Shown here piece after piece: positions 27,029 to 35,489 of a stretch of DNA of 64,000 nt. This DNA comes from CAYPPG01 sp964412555. Its GTDB lineage: Bacteria > Hinthialibacterota > Hinthialibacteria > Hinthialibacterales > Hinthialibacteraceae. The stretch covers positions 62,001 through 126,000 of the forward strand of contig CAYPPG010000006.1 in the NCBI GenBank assembly GCA_964412555.1. The letters are read 5' to 3'. Position numbers and translations under genes: made by a program. The notes under the pieces are model-generated. The model did no database searches. It was not told where the DNA came from and was given only the letters and a program-made list of their open reading frames with translations. Position 1 is the stretch's first letter. Each line of letters opens with the position of its first letter.

Positions 27029-27892
27029 ATGATGCCCATGCGAACCGTGATTTCCGCTTCACGCCGGACCGATATTCCTGCCTTCTATATGCGATGGCTG
27101 GATAATCGAATCAAAAAGGGATACGTCGATGTTCGGAACCCTGTGGTCAAAGAACGGACCTATCGGGTAAGCCTACGGCCTGAAGATGTGCATAGCATTG
27201 TTCTGTGGTCCAAGAATTTTCGTCCTTTTCTGAATTCCGAACTATCCCGATCCAATCAGTATGAATGGTATTTCAATTTCAGCCTTGTCGATTGCCCTGA
27301 ATGGGAGAAAAGCGTACCGCCGCTTACGGAGCAATTGCGGCAGGTGAAGGAAATTTCCGAACGTTGGTCGGGAAATCGCATCAATTGGCGTTTCGACCCG
27401 ATTGTCTTTTGGGATCGTGGCAATCAAAGCAATATTGACTCTTTTTATACGATATGCGATCACATGGCGGAATGCGGCGTTTCCCGCGGTACATTTTCGT
27501 TTGTGACGTGGTACAACAAAGTCAAGAAGCGGGTAGCCGAACAGGGGATGGATTTCTATGATCCTCCTCTTTCAAAAAAATTGGAGATTCTCTCCCGTTT
27601 TTCCGCTTATGCCAATCCAAGAGGAATCGTTTTGGAATCATGCTGCAATGATGCGCTGCTTCAAGCGGATGGAGTCGTGAAAGGAAGTTGTGTCAATGGG
27701 TATTTGCTGACACAGTTGACTGGTGAGCGGTGCTCATTGGCGCGGGATTCCAGCCAGCGCCATGATTGCGGTTGTACGAAAAGTTCGGATATTGGGAGTT
27801 ATGAGATGTCTTGCCCGCATGGATGTGTATATTGTTATGCGAAACCGGTGTTTTTTAATTCAAAACTCGTTTCATCGAATCACTCCGTATGA
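27029..27892 (+). CDS. DUF1848-family protein with radical-SAM-like cysteine cluster
   Basis: The 287-residue protein begins RTVISASRRTDIPAFYMRWL, diagnostic for DUF1848. Its C-terminal part has a cysteine-rich segment: CCNDALLQ, GSCVNG, DCGCTKSS and CPHGCVYCYA. The last resembles the Cx3CxxC iron-sulfur motif of radical SAM enzymes but lies at the C-terminus rather than the N-terminus. The function of the family is not established. GGGTGAGAA precedes the ATG at 27029. Confidence 0.85.
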   Translation: MMPMRTVISASRRTDIPAFYMRWLDNRIKKGYVDVRNPVVKERTYRVSLRPEDVHSIVLWSKNFRPFLNSELSRSNQYEWYFNFSLVDCPEWEKSVPPLTEQLRQVKEISERWSGNRINWRFDPIVFWDRGNQSNIDSFYTICDHMAECGVSRGTFSFVTWYNKVKKRVAEQGMDFYDPPLSKKLEILSRFSAYANPRGIVLESCCNDALLQADGVVKGSCVNGYLLTQLTGERCSLARDSSQRHDCGCTKSSDIGSYEMSCPHGCVYCYAKPVFFNSKLVSSNHSV

Positions 27893-27946
27893 TATGATAC
27901 ATACAGCACCATACAATATCGTTTCCTGCTGGAAGGGAGAAAGACA

Positions 27947-29482
27947 GTGAAACCGAACGTTATTAAATTGAAATGGCGAAATCTTCTTTACACCATCCTG
28001 GGGCTTACCCTCATTTTCTTCTGTGGTGGAATCGTTTCTGCCCAGATTGCCGTTGATGGGCTTTATTGGAAATATGACGGGGATCGCGTTCTGTTACTTG
28101 GCGCATGGAATCACGGCCATAATCCGTTTGTCGATCATGACACCGATAACGACAAGGATAAACAAGGTGTCAGCACGGTTGAGCAAATCAAGAATGCCAT
28201 GGATGAATTGGCGGAAGCCGGTGGGAATTATCTTCGCTGCGTTCTCGATCCGGGTATGGCGGCAGGAATCCAGGGATTTGACTTCTGTGCTCGTTCAGGT
28301 GCTCAATACGATCTAAACACGATGACTGGTCCCTTCTGGGTTCGCCTTGATATGTTCATCGCCGAAGCCAAGAGCCGTGACATCGTAGTTCAAATCGAGG
28401 TCTGGGACCGGTTTGATCTAATCGATGGGAGTTGGGGATCCTGGCCGGTGAGTCCCTGGAATCCCCAAAACAATGTCAACTATACTGTCTCTTCATCAGG
28501 ATTGGAGACATCCTACCGCTCATTCCAAACCCATCCTTTTCTGCAGGGAATTCCCGGGCATCCCGCATATGAGAATGCATCCGAATCCCGCAAGCAAAAA
28601 TATGATCGGGTACGAAGCTACCAAGATAAATTTGTAGACAAATTGCTTTCCATGACACTGAAATACGACAACGTGCTCTATTGTATGAACAATGAAACGC
28701 ATATACATCCTTCCTGGGGACAGTACTGGATGAAATTCATTGAAAATAAAGCAGAGAAAGTAGGGAAAGAGGTGTCGACAACGGATATGTTTGATGATGT
28801 GCATAAGGCGAGAAACTCCGAGGGACTTGCTTACCAACTGAGCCATCGGTGTGACTATGACTATATCGATGTGTCTCAGGTGAATAGCAGGCATGCGGAC
28901 GAAGATCATTGGAACCATGTAAAATGGTTGACCGAGGCAGTGAAGAAAGTTGATCCCCCTTATCTGTTGCATATGACCAAAATCTATGGCAATGATCTTG
29001 CTTTGAATGAAAAACCATGGAGTAATTGGAAACCGGGGGATTCGGAGAATGCAATTGAAGAATGGTGGAGGAATTTGCTGGCCGGCGTGGCCGGAGTGCG
29101 CTTTCATCGTCCGACGGCAGGAATCGGATTATGCGAGGCATCGAAAAATTGTATCCGCGCAACAAGGAAGGTCGAATCCAAAGTGAAATTTTGGGATGTT
29201 AGCCCTCGACTTGATCTGTTGACGAACCGTGAACCGGATGAGGCATACCTGGCAGCTCAGCCGGGGCATATGTATATCCTTTATTTCACCAAGAACGGCG
29301 GCGGTTCCGTAGGCTTGAAATTGGATCAATTTCCTAACACGGCATTTGAACTTCGTTGGATCAATATTGGAACAGGAAAATGGGGAACTGTAACGCTTCT
29401 GTCGGGTGGAAGTACGATCCTTATCGGCCGTCCGGATGATTCGACTCATTGGGTAGCGATAATTGTCAAAAAAGATAACTAA
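27947..29482 (+). CDS. Secreted glycoside hydrolase-like protein with collagen-binding-like C-terminus
   Basis: The 511-residue protein has a signal peptide (about residues 9-32, ending VSAQ) and a TIM-barrel-like region with LLGAWNHGHNPFVDHDTDND, GNYLRCVLDPG, VVQIEVWDRFD and VLYCMNNETHIHPSW, where the two Glu could be the acid/base and nucleophile. The C-terminal part (about 430-511, EAYLAAQPGHMYILYF, RWINIGTGKWGTVTLL) looks like the putative collagen-binding domain that often ends DUF4038-type glycosidases. The start is GTG at 27947 with GGGAG upstream. The substrate is unknown. No glycan uptake genes are adjacent. Confidence 0.7.
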   Translation: MKPNVIKLKWRNLLYTILGLTLIFFCGGIVSAQIAVDGLYWKYDGDRVLLLGAWNHGHNPFVDHDTDNDKDKQGVSTVEQIKNAMDELAEAGGNYLRCVLDPGMAAGIQGFDFCARSGAQYDLNTMTGPFWVRLDMFIAEAKSRDIVVQIEVWDRFDLIDGSWGSWPVSPWNPQNNVNYTVSSSGLETSYRSFQTHPFLQGIPGHPAYENASESRKQKYDRVRSYQDKFVDKLLSMTLKYDNVLYCMNNETHIHPSWGQYWMKFIENKAEKVGKEVSTTDMFDDVHKARNSEGLAYQLSHRCDYDYIDVSQVNSRHADEDHWNHVKWLTEAVKKVDPPYLLHMTKIYGNDLALNEKPWSNWKPGDSENAIEEWWRNLLAGVAGVRFHRPTAGIGLCEASKNCIRATRKVESKVKFWDVSPRLDLLTNREPDEAYLAAQPGHMYILYFTKNGGGSVGLKLDQFPNTAFELRWINIGTGKWGTVTLLSGGSTILIGRPDDSTHWVAIIVKKDN

Positions 29483-29559
29483 AATAGAATCGAGTTGTAG
29501 TATATTCTCGTCACCCTTTGTGGGGAATGGGAAGAGCTGTACTGGATATCCTGGTAGAA

Positions 29560-29587
29560 TTGAGTCATATGAATTTATGGGTAGAAT
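29560..29587 (+). promoter_or_regulatory. Candidate promoter for the CheY-like gene
   Basis: TTGAGT (29560-29565) and TAGAAT (29582-29587) with a 16-bp spacer lie about 50 nt upstream of the start at 29639. Consensus match only. Confidence 0.35.
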
Positions 29588-29638
29588 AGATAATGAAATA
29601 ATATTCTGTTTTGTTGGCTTATCATAAGAGGACAGCGA

Positions 29639-30001
29639 ATGAGCAAAATCATGATCGTAGACGACGCCGCCTTTATGCGCGCTACATTGAAAGATATTTT
29701 AGAAAAAGCCGGTCATGAAGTTGTTTATGAAGCCAAAAATGGAAAAGATGCAATCAAGAATTATAAACGCATCCAACCCGATATTGTGACGATGGATATC
29801 ACGATGCCGGAAATGGACGGCCTCAATGCGTTGAAGAAAATATTGGAAATCGATCCGGATGCGAAAGTGATTATGATTACTGCCGTCGGTGTGCAAACAA
29901 ATGTTCTTGAAGCGGTCAAAATGGGGGCAAAAGATTTTATTGTCAAACCCTTCCAGCCGGAACGAGTCAAAGAAGCGATCATGATGAGCGAATTGGGATA
30001 A
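29639..30001 (+). CDS. Single-domain CheY-like response regulator
   Basis: The 120-residue receiver domain has the acidic pocket DD near 8-9, the phosphoacceptor Asp in VTMDITMPEMDG, the Thr in VIMITAVG and the Lys in DFIVKPFQPERV. No output domain is present. Family members pass a phosphate signal to motors or other proteins. No histidine kinase is in the window. AGAGGA precedes the ATG. The closest kinds are the CheY-type regulators used in chemotaxis or pilus motility, but nothing nearby proves either. Confidence 0.9.
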   Translation: MSKIMIVDDAAFMRATLKDILEKAGHEVVYEAKNGKDAIKNYKRIQPDIVTMDITMPEMDGLNALKKILEIDPDAKVIMITAVGVQTNVLEAVKMGAKDFIVKPFQPERVKEAIMMSELG

Positions 30002-30142
30002 ATCCTTCCATTCTCCGAACTTGTACTGTTACAATCCATGCTATATCTTATAGTGTCAAAGTTGTGCGTATATCAGAAAAGAGAATCGGTACTGCATCAG
30101 CGGCCGCCGTATCAGTTATGCACAATTGAAGGAAAGAGGAAT

Positions 30143-31114
30143 ATGATCAATCTTACAATCCGCATATTCTATCGTTTTATCTTTGTCACATTGCTTTTGT
30201 TCCCTTTTATCGGCTGTCAGTCTTTGGATTATCGTATTTCTAAAGAAGAGCAACCGGCAATAGAAAAGGAAGCGGAAGGCGAAATACAGGTGGCGACATG
30301 TCAATTCCCGGTTTCCGGAGATATCGCGGCGAATGCCGATTGGATTCGCAAACAAATGGTAAAAGCATCGGAACAGGATGCGAATATTGTTCATTTTTCC
30401 GAAGTCGCTCTTTCCGGATATGCGGGAGTGGATTTGGATTCCATGGAGAATTTCGACTGGGAACAGCAACGGCTTGCATTGGAATCGATCATGCGGCTTG
30501 CTTCGGAACTGAACCTCTGGGTAGTGTTGGGATGCGCCCATCGATTGAGCGGAGATCATAAACCACACAACTCACTGTATGTCATTGATCCAAATGGAAA
30601 CATCGTCGATCGATACGATAAACGATTTTGTACCGGCGGTGACCTTAAACATTATTCTCCGGGCAATCATTTTGTGACCTTCGATGTAAACGGTGTACGG
30701 TGTGGTTTATTGATTTGCTATGATATTCGGTTTCCTGAACTCTATCGGCAATATCATCTGCTTGGCGTACAACTGATGTTTCACTCCTTTCATAACGCGC
30801 GCCAGAAAAAAGGCTCCATCCATCCGAAAATCATGCCTCCCACTGCCCAAACACGCGCTGCCACGAATAATATGTTTATTTCGATGAACAATTCCTGCGC
30901 CCGCCACAGCTGGCAGAGCCGTTTTATCACCCCGGACGGTTTGATCGAAGACGAACTCCAGTTGGACAAACCGGGGGTAATGGTCAACCTCGTCGATACG
31001 GCGAAAAAATATTACGACGCCAGCCGAGCCTATAGAAAGGATAGTATCAACGGCAAATGGAATAGCGGTGAGATCGTCGATGATCCCCGCTCAAGCGATC
31101 GCACTTGTTATTGA
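30143..31114 (+). CDS. Lipoprotein carbon-nitrogen hydrolase (nitrilase superfamily)
   Basis: The frame extends back to 30038, but GGAAAGAGGA directly before the ATG at 30143, and the lipoprotein signal it starts (hydrophobic stretch then FIGCQS lipobox), identify the true start. The 323-residue protein carries the nitrilase triad: Glu in VHFSEVALSGY, Lys in DRYDKRFCTGG and Cys in CGLLICYDIRFPEL. Such enzymes hydrolyse amides or nitriles. Attachment to the envelope is unusual for the family. The gene is 26 nt upstream of a GH127-like gene in the same direction. Confidence 0.85.
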   Translation: MINLTIRIFYRFIFVTLLLFPFIGCQSLDYRISKEEQPAIEKEAEGEIQVATCQFPVSGDIAANADWIRKQMVKASEQDANIVHFSEVALSGYAGVDLDSMENFDWEQQRLALESIMRLASELNLWVVLGCAHRLSGDHKPHNSLYVIDPNGNIVDRYDKRFCTGGDLKHYSPGNHFVTFDVNGVRCGLLICYDIRFPELYRQYHLLGVQLMFHSFHNARQKKGSIHPKIMPPTAQTRAATNNMFISMNNSCARHSWQSRFITPDGLIEDELQLDKPGVMVNLVDTAKKYYDASRAYRKDSINGKWNSGEIVDDPRSSDRTCY

Positions 31115-31139
31115 TCTATAATGAAAAGGAGAATGTGTT

Positions 31140-33095
31140 ATGACGAATCTGCGTGCTTTTATGCTTTGCCTTATCTGCATGTTGCTTTCCAATGAAATTC
31201 AGGCCGTGAACAAGCATTATCCGGTGAACCAGGATCCGTTATTGCAAACTGCCTTCGTTTCGCTGCCTCTAGGAACGGTGAAACCGCAGGGTTGGCTGAA
31301 AGATCAATTGACAGTACAGGCGAATGGACTGACGGGACATCTCAACGAATTTTGGCCGTCAGTCATGAATTCGGCATGGAAAGGAGATGAAGACGGAGAA
31401 GCATGGGAGCGTGGCCCGTATTATTTGGATGGACTCGTTCCGCTCGCTTATTTGTTGGACGATCAGCGCCTTATTGATAAAGCGAAAGTCTATATTGAAT
31501 GGATCTTGAACAGCGGGCAGCCGAACGGCTGGTTCGGGCCGGCGAAGAATACGGATCGCTGGCCGCTGGCGGTAGCGATGAAAGTCCTCACGCAATACCA
31601 CGAAGCGACTGGCGATGAACGGGTTATCTCTCTACTGGAAAAATATTTCACTTTTTTAAAAGACAATCCCCCCGATTGGCCGGATAAGGAATGGCGGGGA
31701 GTGCGCGCCATGGAAAATGTCGTGACGGCGTATTGGCTTTATCGCCGCACTGGCAATCCCGATACGCTTGCGGTGGCGGAATCGATTTTCAAAAATAGCT
31801 TCGACTGGCCAACTTACTTCCTCGATTTTCCCTATCCAACAGCTGTATTGAAAAAAGGAATCAAGTATGGACATCCCAGCCATGTGGTGAATATCGCCAT
31901 GGCGATCAAGCATCCCGGTGTTTGGTATCAGCAGTCACACCAGGATCAACATAAGAATGCTGTCTATGAGGGGCTTAAAAGCCTGGATGAGCATCATGGT
32001 CAGGCGGCGGGCCGGTTTTCCGGCGACGAACATTTAGCGGGGCGCAGCCCCACACAGGGAACTGAACTCTGCGGCGTGGTCGAATTCATGTTTTCGCTCG
32101 AGAACTTGGTGGAAATCCTTGGTGATCCTATCCTCGCCGACCGGCTGGAAGTGTTGGCGTATAATGCGAATCCCGGAACCTGTACACCGGACTACTGGGC
32201 GCATCAATACGATCAACAATCGAATCAAGTATTGTGCACCATTGATGAGCGCGAATGGAGCACAAACAGCGATGCATCCAATATTTATGGACTCGAACCC
32301 AATTATGGCTGCTGTACTGCGAACATGCATCAGGGCTGGCCGAAGTTCGTCTCACATCTCTGGATGGCAACGCACGATCAAGGGCTTGCCGCCGTTTGTT
32401 ATGGCCCTAGTGAAGTGAAGGCCAAGGTGGCCGGCGGCGCGGAAGTGAAAATTACCGAAAAGACGGACTATCCATTCGACGGCGTTATTCGATTCACTAT
32501 CGATGTTCCGCAGCCGGTTCGTTTCCCATTGTATCTCCGCATACCCGGTTGGGCTTCGGGAGCGGCATTGTCGGTCAGCGGGAAATCGACACCGGTGGAT
32601 GCAGGCAATTTTGCAACGGTTGAACGAACCTGGGAAACCGGAGATACGATTGAATTGCACCTGCCCATGAACATTCGAACGGAAACACGTTACAACAAAG
32701 CGGTCTCGGTGCTGCGGGGACCGATTTATTATTCGCTCCGCATCGGGGAATATTTCAAGAAGGTGAAAGAGTATCATGAAACACTACCGGTAGCGGATTG
32801 GTTCGTGTATCCGGTCACACATTGGAATTACGGATTGATCCTTGACGGGGAAAATCCGGCACAATCCTTCGAGGTAGTCACAAATCCAATCAGCAAGATT
32901 CCATTCGAGCATGAGAATGTTCCGGTTGTATTGAAAGGGAAGGGAAAAATGATCCCGGAATGGTTTTTAGAGAAACATTCCGCAGGCGAAACACCGGTCA
33001 GCCCTTACAAGTCAGTTCAACCGGTTGTGGATTTGGAGTTGATCCCCTACGGGAGTACAAGGATGCGTATTACGGAATTTCCGGTTGTGGAATAA
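31140..33095 (+). CDS. GH127-like protein (beta-L-arabinofuranosidase family, DUF1680)
   Basis: The 651-residue protein has a signal peptide (to about residue 23) and a long (alpha/alpha) barrel. The family hallmarks are a Glu in GTELCGVVEFMFSLENLVEI and the adjacent pair in NYGCCTANMHQGWPKFV. In characterised GH127 enzymes these cysteines bind zinc and one is the nucleophile. GH127 members release beta-L-arabinofuranose from plant glycans or glycoproteins, though many homologues have unknown specificity. AAAAGGAGA precedes the ATG. It lies between the lipoprotein nitrilase and an exported Gfo/Idh/MocA gene, suggesting a plant- or algal-glycan locus. Confidence 0.85.
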   Translation: MTNLRAFMLCLICMLLSNEIQAVNKHYPVNQDPLLQTAFVSLPLGTVKPQGWLKDQLTVQANGLTGHLNEFWPSVMNSAWKGDEDGEAWERGPYYLDGLVPLAYLLDDQRLIDKAKVYIEWILNSGQPNGWFGPAKNTDRWPLAVAMKVLTQYHEATGDERVISLLEKYFTFLKDNPPDWPDKEWRGVRAMENVVTAYWLYRRTGNPDTLAVAESIFKNSFDWPTYFLDFPYPTAVLKKGIKYGHPSHVVNIAMAIKHPGVWYQQSHQDQHKNAVYEGLKSLDEHHGQAAGRFSGDEHLAGRSPTQGTELCGVVEFMFSLENLVEILGDPILADRLEVLAYNANPGTCTPDYWAHQYDQQSNQVLCTIDEREWSTNSDASNIYGLEPNYGCCTANMHQGWPKFVSHLWMATHDQGLAAVCYGPSEVKAKVAGGAEVKITEKTDYPFDGVIRFTIDVPQPVRFPLYLRIPGWASGAALSVSGKSTPVDAGNFATVERTWETGDTIELHLPMNIRTETRYNKAVSVLRGPIYYSLRIGEYFKKVKEYHETLPVADWFVYPVTHWNYGLILDGENPAQSFEVVTNPISKIPFEHENVPVVLKGKGKMIPEWFLEKHSAGETPVSPYKSVQPVVDLELIPYGSTRMRITEFPVVE

Positions 33096-33302
33096 CGAAT
33101 TATTCTTTTTCCCTTTTCCCCTGGCTCTAGCATTCCAACTTGGCTTCCGCTTTAAATAATTCCAGAATTCCAATACACTGTGCCTGATCAATCTTGACCA
33201 CTGGATTGATAGAGAAAAACCAACGGGCAGCGTCCCTGGTGAGGTTGCATGCGAAAAGCCCTAACTTGATACGGGCGAAAGAACGGAAAGAAAGGAACCA
33301 CC

Positions 33303-34577
33303 ATGAACGACAAAAAACAAACCCGACGTGAATTCATACAAAAAGGTGTTTCCGCCGGAGCCGTAGCTACTGCTTTTACAGCCGCAAGCCATGCGCGAGT
33401 CATCGGCGCGAATGACAAAATCCGCGTGGGACTTATTGGCTGCGGCGGACGCGGCAGCTACCATCTCGGTTGGGTGCACCGCACTGTCCCCGAAACGAAA
33501 GCCGAAGTAGTAGCCGCTTGCGATATCTGGAACAAAAAACGGGACCGCGCTGAACAGATCATTAAAGAGCGCTTCGAAAACAGCCCGTTGATGTACCAAG
33601 ACTACCGCAAACTGCTCGACAACTCCGACATCGACGCCGTTATCATCGCCACCGCTGACCACCAGCACTGCACCATGCTGCGCGACGCCGTCCGCGCCGG
33701 AAAAGACGCCTATGTCGAAAAACCGATCGCGATGGAACTCGACGACCTGAATTTAACCTATGATGTAGTCAAGAAATCCGTCGCCATCGTCCAGCACGGC
33801 ACCCAAGGCCGCAGCAGCCAAGGTGCACTCGGAGCCAGGAAATTCATCCAGGAGGGCAACCTCGGCAAAATCCTTCGCGTAGAAGAAAGCCGCAGTTTCT
33901 ATCTCCCCTATTGGAATCATTACGAAGTGCCGGAAAAAGAAGAAGACACCGATTGGCACGCTTTCTTGATGGATCGTCCTTACCGCCCCTTCAATCCCGA
34001 CCAGCATGGCCATTGGATGGGGTACAAAGAATTCTCCAGCGGTACCGTCGGCGGTTGGATGAGCCACTTCAGCGATTTTATTCATTTCGTAACGGGCTGT
34101 GATTTTCCCGTGTATGCGGTCTCGCAGGGCGGTGTCTACTCCCCCACATCCATCCCAGGCCGCACCGCCCCCGATACGGTCACCGCGATTCTTGAATATC
34201 CCGAAGGATTCACGACTTCCTATACGACCCACTTCGGAAACGGCGCGAACGATTACATGATCATTTACGGCACCAAAGGCATCATGCGCATCAACGCCCC
34301 CGACGGCAACGACTCCGGCGGCATCCTCCCTCGCGTCTCCCCCGAAGGCAGCGAACACCCGGAAAAAGTCCCCGAAGGAACCGAAATCGAAGAAATCCCC
34401 CAAGACGACCACATGACCAACTGGCTCAAATGCGTCCGCAGCCGCGAACAACCCAACGCCGACATGGACAAAGGCTACATGCAAGGCGTCGCCGTCATCC
34501 TTGGCGATATCGCCTACGAAGAAGGCCGAAAAATGACCTTTGATCCCGCCTGGCGCGAAATCCGCCCGGTATCATGA
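33303..34577 (+). CDS. Exported Gfo/Idh/MocA-family oxidoreductase
   Basis: The 424-residue protein has a Tat-like leader (QTRREFIQKGVSAGAVATAF) and a Rossmann fold starting IRVGLIGCGGRGS. The EKP motif (E139-K140-P141, DAYVEKPIAMELDD) is intact. Codon third positions are strongly C/G-rich compared with the AT-richer neighbours at 34626-35411. It follows the GH127-like gene by 207 nt. Members act on sugars with NAD(P). The substrate is unknown. Confidence 0.85.
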   Translation: MNDKKQTRREFIQKGVSAGAVATAFTAASHARVIGANDKIRVGLIGCGGRGSYHLGWVHRTVPETKAEVVAACDIWNKKRDRAEQIIKERFENSPLMYQDYRKLLDNSDIDAVIIATADHQHCTMLRDAVRAGKDAYVEKPIAMELDDLNLTYDVVKKSVAIVQHGTQGRSSQGALGARKFIQEGNLGKILRVEESRSFYLPYWNHYEVPEKEEDTDWHAFLMDRPYRPFNPDQHGHWMGYKEFSSGTVGGWMSHFSDFIHFVTGCDFPVYAVSQGGVYSPTSIPGRTAPDTVTAILEYPEGFTTSYTTHFGNGANDYMIIYGTKGIMRINAPDGNDSGGILPRVSPEGSEHPEKVPEGTEIEEIPQDDHMTNWLKCVRSREQPNADMDKGYMQGVAVILGDIAYEEGRKMTFDPAWREIRPVS

Positions 34578-34625
34578 ACATAAGAACGTTCTTCGTGGCT
34601 TTGTCAGAGAAAAATTTATAATCTT

Positions 34626-34880
34626 TTAAACTACTATTTTTCCTAATTTGAGTAATTTTAAAACAATTTTGCTGTAATTTACTACTGCATTGACTTTTTT
34701 GACATTACTTGAACTTGCTTCTTTTAATTCTTTTCGGAAATTTCTTAATTCCTTCAGTTCCTCTTTATTAAACGTTTCTTTGATCTCAAGTGCATCAAAA
34801 GGTAACCAAAATGCTGATTCTTTGTATTCTTGCTCAATTTTTTCATATATTTCCGGATCGAGTTTATCGGATCGTGCCAT
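34626..34880 (-). CDS. Small AT-rich hypothetical protein
   Basis: The 84-residue charged helical protein begins ARSDKLDPEIYEKIEQEYKE. A strong TTAGGAGGA lies before the ATG at 34880. It has no signal or membrane segment. I do not recognise the family. It lies 12 nt after the lipoprotein gene, and its base composition is visibly more AT-rich than that of its neighbours, which suggests horizontal acquisition of this small module. Confidence 0.6.
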   Translation of the reverse strand: MARSDKLDPEIYEKIEQEYKESAFWLPFDALEIKETFNKEELKELRNFRKELKEASSSNVKKVNAVVNYSKIVLKLLKLGKIVV

Positions 34881-34892
34881 AATTAAATCCTC

Positions 34893-35411
34893 CTAATCGT
34901 TTTCTTTCTTTTTAAAAAAAATAGAAATTTGAATCCCAATGATGTTATCGAGCAGTTGAGTTACATTGCTTCTGGCGGCGTCAAGTCTTTCAAGAGAGAG
35001 AAGATAGTAACTGATTTCATCATTAATTTCAATAAGGATTTCTGTGTTTTGTCGAGTCTGTTGTTTTATTGCCTTTTCACGCTCAGATATTTCATTCAGA
35101 AGATTGTTATACGCTTCTGATGCATTTACGGCAATCGCATTGCGATCTTGTTGAGTCAGGGTGGTAGGATCGGAAATCGAATGAGAGGATAGGTACTTTT
35201 TTTCTGTTTTTGCGTAAATGTTATCCCACTCTTCATCTAAGATTGCCCGTTGGATGTCACCTAGGGCTGTTATTATTTTTTCTGTTTCAATCTGGTTTCT
35301 CTTGATTCCTTCACTGACTTTTGCGTTCAGAATAGAAGCGTTCTTTGGAATTGTACTGCATCCAGAAAATAAAACGAAAAGACTAATCGATACAATAATG
35401 ATTTTTTTCAT
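34893..35411 (-). CDS. Helical lipoprotein of unknown function
   Basis: The 172-residue protein has a lipoprotein signal (MKKIIIVSISLFVLFSGCST, Cys at residue 18) and then an almost wholly helical, coiled-coil-prone sequence ending IGIQISIFFKKKEND. AAGGGGGAT precedes the start. It could be an envelope partner of the neighbouring endolysin-like protein, for example a spanin-like or immunity-type lipoprotein. No family is recognised and that role is inference. It is AT-rich. Confidence 0.65.
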   Translation of the reverse strand: MKKIIIVSISLFVLFSGCSTIPKNASILNAKVSEGIKRNQIETEKIITALGDIQRAILDEEWDNIYAKTEKKYLSSHSISDPTTLTQQDRNAIAVNASEAYNNLLNEISEREKAIKQQTRQNTEILIEINDEISYYLLSLERLDAARSNVTQLLDNIIGIQISIFFKKKEND

Positions 35412-35489
35412 ATCATCCCCCTTTTCTTATAGTATAAATAGTTATTTGTTCATGAAAATTACAAATAATGATGATCGCTAAAAACCACC

